Positions 7,294-11,127 of a DNA stretch of 11,127 nucleotides are shown one piece after another. The position numbers and the translations under genes were made by a program. The DNA comes from Vicinamibacteria bacterium. GTDB taxonomy: Bacteria; Acidobacteriota; Vicinamibacteria; Vicinamibacterales; 2-12-FULL-66-21. A model generated the notes under the pieces. It searched no databases and was not told where the DNA came from. It saw nothing but the letters and a program-made list of their open reading frames with translations. Position 1 is the stretch's first letter, and each line of letters opens with the position of its first letter. The stretch spans positions 1 through 11,127 of the forward strand of contig JAICSD010000106.1 in the NCBI GenBank assembly GCA_025937075.1. The letters run 5' to 3'.

Positions 7294-7357
7294 ATGTCCG
7301 GGGGCCCTGTCTGCCACGGCAGACGAGTCCCGTCCACTGCAAGGCAGGAAAAGTACG

Positions 7358-7564
7358 ATGCGTATCACAGGCAAGGTCAAGTGGTTCAACAACGCCAAGG
7401 GTTACGGATTCATCGAGCGCGACGGCGGCAGCGATGTGTTCGTCCACTTCTCGGCGGTCCAGGGCAATGGCTTCCGGACACTGGAGGAAGGCCAGGCGGT
7501 CGAGTTCGAGATCGTTGACGGTCCGAAGGGCCCGCAGGCCGGCAACGTCACCAAAGCGAACTAG
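7358..7564 (+). CDS. Cold-shock domain protein (CspA family)
   Basis: A 68-residue single-domain cold-shock protein, an OB-fold that binds single-stranded RNA or DNA and acts as an RNA chaperone and transcription antiterminator. It shows [15 protein letters not shown] (6-20, including the RNP1 motif KGYGFIE) and DVFVHFSAV (26-34, RNP2), and ends with the usual [14 protein letters not shown], the expected length for the family. The ATG at 7358 is supported by AGGA at 7346-7349, eight bases upstream, the clearest Shine-Dalgarno in the window. It is a single-gene transcript, divergent from purH, with a structured leader carrying a promoter and a terminator-like hairpin. Whether its expression depends on cold cannot be told; many csp paralogues do not respond to cold. 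Confidence 0.95.
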   Translation: MRITGKVKWFNNAKGYGFIERDGGSDVFVHFSAVQGNGFRTLEEGQAVEFEIVDGPKGPQAGNVTKAN

Positions 7565-7616
7565 TTCTCCCGATCGGGATCGGGGGCGGCCGCCCGGCCC
7601 CTCCGGTCCCGGACGG
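7565..7616. other. Palindrome-rich convergent spacer
   Basis: This 52-bp gap between the stops of the cold-shock gene and the next minus-strand gene holds two perfect palindromes, CCCGATCGGG (7569-7578) and GGGCGGCCGCCC (7584-7595), within a G/C-rich run. It may fold in both transcripts and help end them, but there is no T-tract. Confidence 0.3.
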
Positions 7617-8210
7617 TTACCCGGCGTCTTCATTCGCTCCCTTCACCGCGCGCACCGTAAAGTTCACCTTTCCTTCCTTCACCGCGACACGAAACGCTAC
7701 TTCGTTGCTGCCGGCGTCGCGCAGCTTCGTGACCTGATCCTTCACCAGCGCCGCGAAGCGATGGAACGGGACGACGTCGTCGCCCGATTGGCGCCGCGCG
7801 TCCATCAGTGAATCGTACAGCGAATGGAGCTTGTCCATCTCGCGCATCGGATCGCGGAACGAGGTAGCGTGCAGCACCGTCACCTCGGCGGGCTTCGGCT
7901 TCGGCGGCGCTTTCGGGGGCGGCTGCGCGAACGGACCCGGACGTCCTTCCTCGCGCGCGCGCAGCCCGCGATCCCAGAGGTCCACGAACGTCTGGAAGCG
8001 CCGCTGCAGCGTGTCGAACTGAAAGCGATCGGCCGCCGACTGCATGTACATCCGATCGCAGCGCTTGACGAGCGCTTCGATCCGGCTGCGCGTCTCCCAC
8101 GGCGGACGCGGCAGGCGACCGGCGAAGAACATGTTGTACTCCGCCTCGAGCTGCTTCAGGCCGGCCGCGAGCGCCTGGAGCTCTTTCTGAATGTCAGTCA
8201 GCTCGGGCAT
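7617..8210 (-). CDS. Hypothetical protein resembling MXAN_5187 C-terminal domain proteins
   Basis: A 197-residue soluble protein with no signal peptide. Residues 1-90 are mostly helical and charged. They include a short heptad-like stretch (about 5-25), YNMFFAGRLPRPPWETR (25-41), and RFQFDTLQRRFQTFVDLWDR followed by GLRAREEGR (62-90). Residues 91-108 are a Pro/Lys-rich linker (FAQPPPKAPPKPKPAE). Residues 118-188 form a second domain with MDKLHSLYDSLMDARRQ and FHRFAALVKDQVTKLRD, ending in VAFRVAVKEGKVNFTVRAV, a likely pair of beta strands. The pattern 'adhRF-x-x-LQ-x-RF...LW-x-R-x-LR-x-x-EEGR' plus the C-terminal 'F-x-V-x-V-x-x-GKV' reminds me of the MXAN_5187 C-terminal family of myxobacteria and acidobacteria, whose function is unknown. 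That match is from memory and unchecked. The ATG at 8210 has no clear Shine-Dalgarno. It lies downstream of the repeat at 8228-8342 and the 143-residue gene on the same strand. Confidence 0.75.
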   Translation of the reverse strand: MPELTDIQKELQALAAGLKQLEAEYNMFFAGRLPRPPWETRSRIEALVKRCDRMYMQSAADRFQFDTLQRRFQTFVDLWDRGLRAREEGRPGPFAQPPPKAPPKPKPAEVTVLHATSFRDPMREMDKLHSLYDSLMDARRQSGDDVVPFHRFAALVKDQVTKLRDAGSNEVAFRVAVKEGKVNFTVRAVKGANEDAG

Positions 8211-8227
8211 GCGTCAGCGAAACCCGC

Positions 8228-8342
8228 CACGGCCGACGGCCAATCACGAAGATCCCTAAGCCCACCAAGATCACGAAGAACAATATGGTTTCTTTGTGAT
8301 CTTCTGACCTTCGTGATCTTCGTGAACAAGCCGTGGGCCGTG
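8228..8342. repeat. 115-bp imperfect inverted repeat built from CTTCGTGAT units
   Basis: CACGGCCGACGGC (8228-8240) is inverted, with one mismatch, as GCCGTGGGCCGTG (8330-8342). Inside these ends the left arm (TCACGAAGAT..., then AAGATCACGAAGAAC, 8267-8281) matches the inverted right arm (GTTTCTTTGTGATCTT, 8288-8303, then CTTCGTGATCTTCGTGAA, 8309-8326). The apex is AATATG (8282-8287). The right arm is a row of 9-bp units: CTTTGTGAT, CTTCTGAC, CTTCGTGAT, CTTCGTGAA. It fills the gap between two minus-strand genes and is visibly more A+T-rich than its surroundings. The second copy at 10216-10270 shows that it is a dispersed element. No transposase is present; a REP-like or MITE-like non-autonomous repeat is most likely. 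Confidence 0.8.
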
Positions 8343-8343
8343 A

Positions 8344-8775
8344 TCACTGGATCAAGAACCAAATGAGAGGAAGCCACAGCTCGCGCGCGTGGGGGACGGA
8401 TCTGTCGTCGATCAGAACATCCGTCGCATCGAATCGGCCCACGATCTCGAACAGCTCGCGCAGGCGCACCGCGTTTTGCGGGTAGAACCGCGCACGGTGG
8501 CGGACGCCCGCGGGCGTCGAAAGCTCGCGGTACTCCGCGGAGGCGCGCGCCATCTCCAGCGCGCGCGCGTAGTCGTCCCCCTCGAACGCCGGGAACTCGA
8601 GGCTCACCGAGAACGGCCCCTTCGGCCGTCCGAACAGCGCCTCGGACAGCTCCGGACTGAGCGCCGCCAGCTCCTCGTCGGTCGGCGCCTCGGGCACGTC
8701 GACGTACGGCCAGAACCGCTCGAGCGGACGATAGTCCGGCACCGGCACCACCGGAGGATCGTTCTCTGAAGACAT
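8344..8775 (-). CDS. Conserved-looking hypothetical protein, 143 residues
   Basis: I do not recognise this protein. It starts MSSENDPPVVPVPDY, is acidic in its N-terminal half (PTDEELAALSPELSEALFG), and has a central FSVSLEFPAFEGDDYARALEMA. It then reads RHRARFYPQNAVRLRELFEIVG and ends DDRSVPHARELWLPLIWFLIQ. The hydrophobic tail is too short and too late to be a normal membrane anchor. The ordered motifs suggest a real gene rather than an antisense shadow. The ATG at 8775 was preferred; an in-frame ATG at 8796 would overlap selA. The start is 10 nt from the divergent selA start, so any promoter must lie within selA. No Shine-Dalgarno is seen. Confidence 0.65.
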   Translation of the reverse strand: MSSENDPPVVPVPDYRPLERFWPYVDVPEAPTDEELAALSPELSEALFGRPKGPFSVSLEFPAFEGDDYARALEMARASAEYRELSTPAGVRHRARFYPQNAVRLRELFEIVGRFDATDVLIDDRSVPHARELWLPLIWFLIQ

Positions 8776-8781
8776 TAAAAT
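8776..8781 (+). promoter_or_regulatory. -10-like hexamer immediately before selA
   Basis: TAAAAT (8776-8781) matches TATAAT in 5 of 6 positions and sits in a short A/T patch in otherwise G+C-rich DNA. Transcription would start around 8788, close to the selA ATGs at 8786 and 8795, implying a leaderless or nearly leaderless message. No matching -35 is visible, so this is weak. Confidence 0.25.
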
Positions 8782-8785
8782 CAGA

Positions 8786-10186
8786 ATGTACTCCATGTCG
8801 CACCTGCGCGTCATTCCATCGATCGAGCTGCTGCGGCAGCGGCCCGACATGCAGCGGCTCGAGGCACGCTACGGACGCGAGGCGCTCGTCGACGCGCTGC
8901 GCGCCGAAACGGCGGCCCTGCGCGACCGGCTCGGCTCTGGCGCAATCGCGGCGGTCACGGTCGACGAGGCGGTCGAGGCTATCGAACGGGGCGCTGAATC
9001 CCGGCTGCGATTCGCGATGCGGCCGTCGCTCGCACCCGTCATCAACGCGACGGGGGTCATCCTGCACACGAATCTCGGGCGCGCGCCGCTGTCGGACGCC
9101 GCGCTCGCCCATGCCGCGCGCGTCGCACGGGGCTATACGAACCTCGAGTACGACGTCGAACGGGGAACGCGCGGCCGCCGCGACGTGCACGCATCACGCC
9201 TCATCGAGCGCCTCACCGGTGCCGACGCCGCCGTTGTCGTCAACAACAATGCCGCGGCCACGCTCCTCATGCTCGCGGCGCTCGCGCAGGGACGCGAGGT
9301 GTTGATCTCGCGCGGCGAGCTCGTCGAGATCGGCGGAGGATTCCGCGTTCCGGACGTCATGGCGCAGTCCGGCGCGATCCTGCGCGAGGTCGGCACGACC
9401 AACCGGACGCGCGCCGCCGATTATGCCGCCGCGATTTCCGACAGGACCGCCCTCATCCTGCGCGTCCACCCGTCGAACTTCCGCATCGAAGGCTTCTGCG
9501 AACGTCCGGACTTGAGCGCGCTCGTGGAGCTGGGGCGGCGATTCACAGTTCCCGTCGCGGAGGATCTCGGCAGTGGCTGGCTCGGATGGCCCGATCGCGA
9601 CGACCTGCCGCCCATGCTTCGCGACGAGCCCGTTGTGGCGGAGAGCATCGCCGCGGCCGCGGACGTCGTGTGCTTCAGCGGCGACAAGCTGCTCGGCGGA
9701 CCCCAGGCCGGCATCCTCGCGGGACGCGCCGACCCGATCGATCGCATTCGGCGTCATCCGCTGATGCGCGCGCTTCGCGTCGACAAGCTGACCTACGCGG
9801 CGCTCGAAGCGACGCTCGAGGCGTACGCGACGGGCCGGCGGGAAGACGTGCCGGTCATGCGGATGCTGGGTATGTCGGCCCGCGAGATCGGCGTCCGCGC
9901 CGACGCTCTCGTCCGCGCGCTCCAGGGATCGCGCTGGCGGGCAGCCGTCATCGACGGCGCGTCGACGATCGGCGGCGGAAGCGCCCCCGGCTCCGTCCTG
10001 CCGACCCGCCTCGTCACGCTGGCTTGCGATGGCTGCGGCGCCGATGCGATCGACGCGCGTCTTCGCGCCGCCGACCCTCCCGTCATCGGCCGGATCCTCG
10101 ACGACAGCTTCGTCCTCGATCTCCGGACGGTCATGCCGGATCAGGATGAAGAGCTCGTGGACCTGCTGCGTGCGCTAGCGCCCTGA
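8786..10186 (+). CDS. selA: L-seryl-tRNA(Sec) selenium transferase (selenocysteine synthase)
   Basis: SelA is a PLP-dependent cytoplasmic enzyme that converts seryl-tRNA(Sec) to selenocysteyl-tRNA(Sec) with selenophosphate. The 466-residue protein is full length for the family. Visible features are an N-terminal tRNA-contact region, INATGVILHTNLGRAPLS (86-103), VVVNNNAAATLLMLA (150-164), ISRGELVEIGGGFRVPDVM (174-192) and EVGTTNRTRAADY (201-213). The PLP-binding lysine lies in CFSGDKLLGGPQAGI (296-310, Lys301). The C-terminus reads PPVIGRILDDSFVLDLRTV. ATG codons at 8786 and 8795 are both possible; the first is used here. Neither has a visible Shine-Dalgarno. selB, selC and selD are not in the window, so the gene stands alone between a divergent unknown gene and nuoN. 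Its presence implies that this organism decodes UGA as selenocysteine in at least one protein. Confidence 0.96.
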   Translation: MYSMSHLRVIPSIELLRQRPDMQRLEARYGREALVDALRAETAALRDRLGSGAIAAVTVDEAVEAIERGAESRLRFAMRPSLAPVINATGVILHTNLGRAPLSDAALAHAARVARGYTNLEYDVERGTRGRRDVHASRLIERLTGADAAVVVNNNAAATLLMLAALAQGREVLISRGELVEIGGGFRVPDVMAQSGAILREVGTTNRTRAADYAAAISDRTALILRVHPSNFRIEGFCERPDLSALVELGRRFTVPVAEDLGSGWLGWPDRDDLPPMLRDEPVVAESIAAAADVVCFSGDKLLGGPQAGILAGRADPIDRIRRHPLMRALRVDKLTYAALEATLEAYATGRREDVPVMRMLGMSAREIGVRADALVRALQGSRWRAAVIDGASTIGGGSAPGSVLPTRLVTLACDGCGADAIDARLRAADPPVIGRILDDSFVLDLRTVMPDQDEELVDLLRALAP

Positions 10187-10215
10187 CGCGCAACGGCGTA
10201 TTCAAAATAAGTGTG

Positions 10216-10270
10216 GTTCTTCGTGGTCTTCGTGAGCTTCGTGATCTTCGTGATGAGCCGTCGGCCGTCA
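10216..10270. repeat. Half-copy of the CTTCGTGAT intergenic element
   Basis: Four consecutive 9-bp units, CTTCGTGGT, CTTCGTGAG, CTTCGTGAT and CTTCGTGAT (10219-10254), are followed by GAGCCGTCGGCCGTCA (10255-10270). The last part is a near match to the right end of the 8228-8342 element (AGCCGTGGGCCGTGA) and contains exactly the inverse of that element's left end (GCCGTCGGCCGT). Only the right arm is present; the preceding 10187-10215 shows no matching left arm. It lies between the convergent ends of selA and nuoN. Confidence 0.8.
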
Positions 10271-10272
10271 CC

Positions 10273-11127
10273 TCAGAAAATCGTCTGTATTGACTGCAGC
10301 GCGTAGTCGAGCACGCGCGTCGGCAGGACGCCCAGGTAGAACGTCGCGAGCGTGGCGAGCCCGAGCCCGAACATGGCCTGCCGTGAAACTCTCGGTCGCT
10401 TCGCGGCCACGGCTTCTTCCGTCATGTACATCATGACGACGATGCGCAGATAGAAGAACACCGAGACGACGCTCGACAGGACGCCGATGATCGCCAGCGA
10501 GTAATGCCCGTCCTGCACGGCCGCCGCGAAGATGTACCACTTCGCGATGAATCCCGCCGTCGGCGGGAAGCCGCCCAGCGAGAGCAGGAACACCGTCATG
10601 AGCCCCGCCAGCGCCGGACGCGTCTTCCAGAGACCGGCAAAATCGCGAAGCTGATCGTGCGGATTCTCTGCCGTGCCCAGCAGCGCGACGATGCCCAGCG
10701 CGCCGAGATTGGCGACGGCGTATGCGAGCAGATAGAACAGGACAGCGGCCTTCCCGGCGGAGTTCGCGGCGACGATCCCGAGGAGCAGATAACCCGCGTG
10801 CGCGATGCTGGAGTACGCGAGCATCCGCTTCACGTTGTTCTGCAGCACGCCCACGACGGTCCCGACGATCATCGTGATGCCAGCGATCACCGAGAGCACC
10901 GGGACCCACTGCCCCTGCATCGGCTCGAGCGTCGAGAGAAAGACGCGCACGAACGCGCCGAATGCCGCCGCCTTCACGCCGGTCGACATGAACGCCGTCA
11001 CGATCGTCGGCGCGCCTTCGTACGCGTCGGGCGTCCACATGTGGAACGGCACGGCGGAGACCTTGAACGCGAACCCGACCGCCAGCAACCCGACCGCGAG
11101 GAGCGCGAGCGTCGCGTGGGGACCGGA
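10273..11127 (-). CDS. nuoN: NADH-quinone oxidoreductase subunit N, C-terminal part
   Basis: The C-terminal 284 residues of NuoN, an antiporter-like proton-pumping subunit of the respiratory complex I membrane arm; the frame is open to the right edge, and complete NuoN is around 480 residues. It shows the family signature FAFKVSAVPFHMWTPDAYEG, then GAPTIVTAFMSTGVKAAAFG. The lysines in these two segments correspond to conserved channel lysines of the antiporter subunits. NVKRMLAYSSIAHAGYLLLG, LLSLGGFPPTAGFIAKWYIF and VFFYLRIVVMMYM follow. Multiple transmembrane helices run throughout. nuoN is normally the last gene of the nuo operon, so nuoM and the rest should lie to the right, and its stop here, followed by a repeat and convergent selA, fits an operon end. 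A TTG at 11088 is internal and is not the start. Confidence 0.95.
   Translation of the reverse strand, partial: SGPHATLALLAVGLLAVGFAFKVSAVPFHMWTPDAYEGAPTIVTAFMSTGVKAAAFGAFVRVFLSTLEPMQGQWVPVLSVIAGITMIVGTVVGVLQNNVKRMLAYSSIAHAGYLLLGIVAANSAGKAAVLFYLLAYAVANLGALGIVALLGTAENPHDQLRDFAGLWKTRPALAGLMTVFLLSLGGFPPTAGFIAKWYIFAAAVQDGHYSLAIIGVLSSVVSVFFYLRIVVMMYMTEEAVAAKRPRVSRQAMFGLGLATLATFYLGVLPTRVLDYALQSIQTIF

Noticed and set aside
8228..8342. CRISPR array as an explanation for the short repeats
   Set aside because: The 9-bp units are contiguous with no spacers, are degenerate, and form an inverted repeat; no cas genes are present.
8198..9190. A 330-codon minus-strand open frame crossing selA, the 143-residue gene and the repeat
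   Set aside because: Its C-terminal LRDLGGLRDLRD-type segment is just translation of the CTTCGTGAT repeat, and the rest is antisense to selA or out of frame with the 143-residue gene.

Overview
The window is G+C-rich bacterial DNA with densely packed genes and a strong preference for G or C at third codon positions. The gene set is a Gram-negative LPS-type envelope cluster, purH, a cold-shock gene, selA, nuoN and a protein resembling the Myxococcus MXAN_5187 C-terminal family. Together with the intergenic repeat style, this suggests a soil-type Acidobacteriota (perhaps Vicinamibacteria) or a myxobacterium-like lineage. That placement is inference; there is no rRNA or other marker gene in the window to fix it.

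Positions 1-3862 (+ strand) hold four envelope-polysaccharide genes read as one operon: a 5'-truncated family 9 (heptosyltransferase-type) glycosyltransferase, a polytopic O-antigen ligase/polymerase, a stand-alone heptose-7-phosphate kinase (HldA/RfaE domain I), and a GT-A-fold glycosyltransferase. The first three are joined by one-base TGATG stop/start overlaps, and the fourth follows after 6 nt. They would make activated heptose, transfer it and related sugars, and join or polymerise the glycan.

Positions 3967-7189 (- strand) hold purH followed 16 nt later by a GT39/ArnT-like membrane glycosyltransferase that converges on the LPS operon. PurH carries a non-canonical in-frame stretch of about 16 residues encoded by a palindromic DNA segment.

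Positions 7190-7564 hold a compact control region and a cold-shock-domain gene (+ strand). There is a strong sigma70-like promoter with a 12-bp palindrome in its spacer, then an early hairpin plus T-tract well before the gene, which looks like an attenuator or a source of a short leader RNA.

Positions 7617-8775 (- strand) hold an MXAN_5187-like protein and a 143-residue protein of unknown function, separated by a 115-bp imperfect inverted repeat built from degenerate CTTCGTGAT units. selA (8786-10186, +) starts 10 nt from the 143-residue gene, divergently. A second, half-length copy of the CTTCGTGAT element (10216-10270) lies between selA and the 3' part of nuoN, which runs off the right edge on the - strand.

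Most of the window is ordinary conserved gene content. The parts most worth a second look are the CTTCGTGAT element, both of whose copies end 2-4 nt beyond a stop codon in the same orientation, the cold-shock leader, and the palindrome inside purH. I see no clear new multi-gene system.
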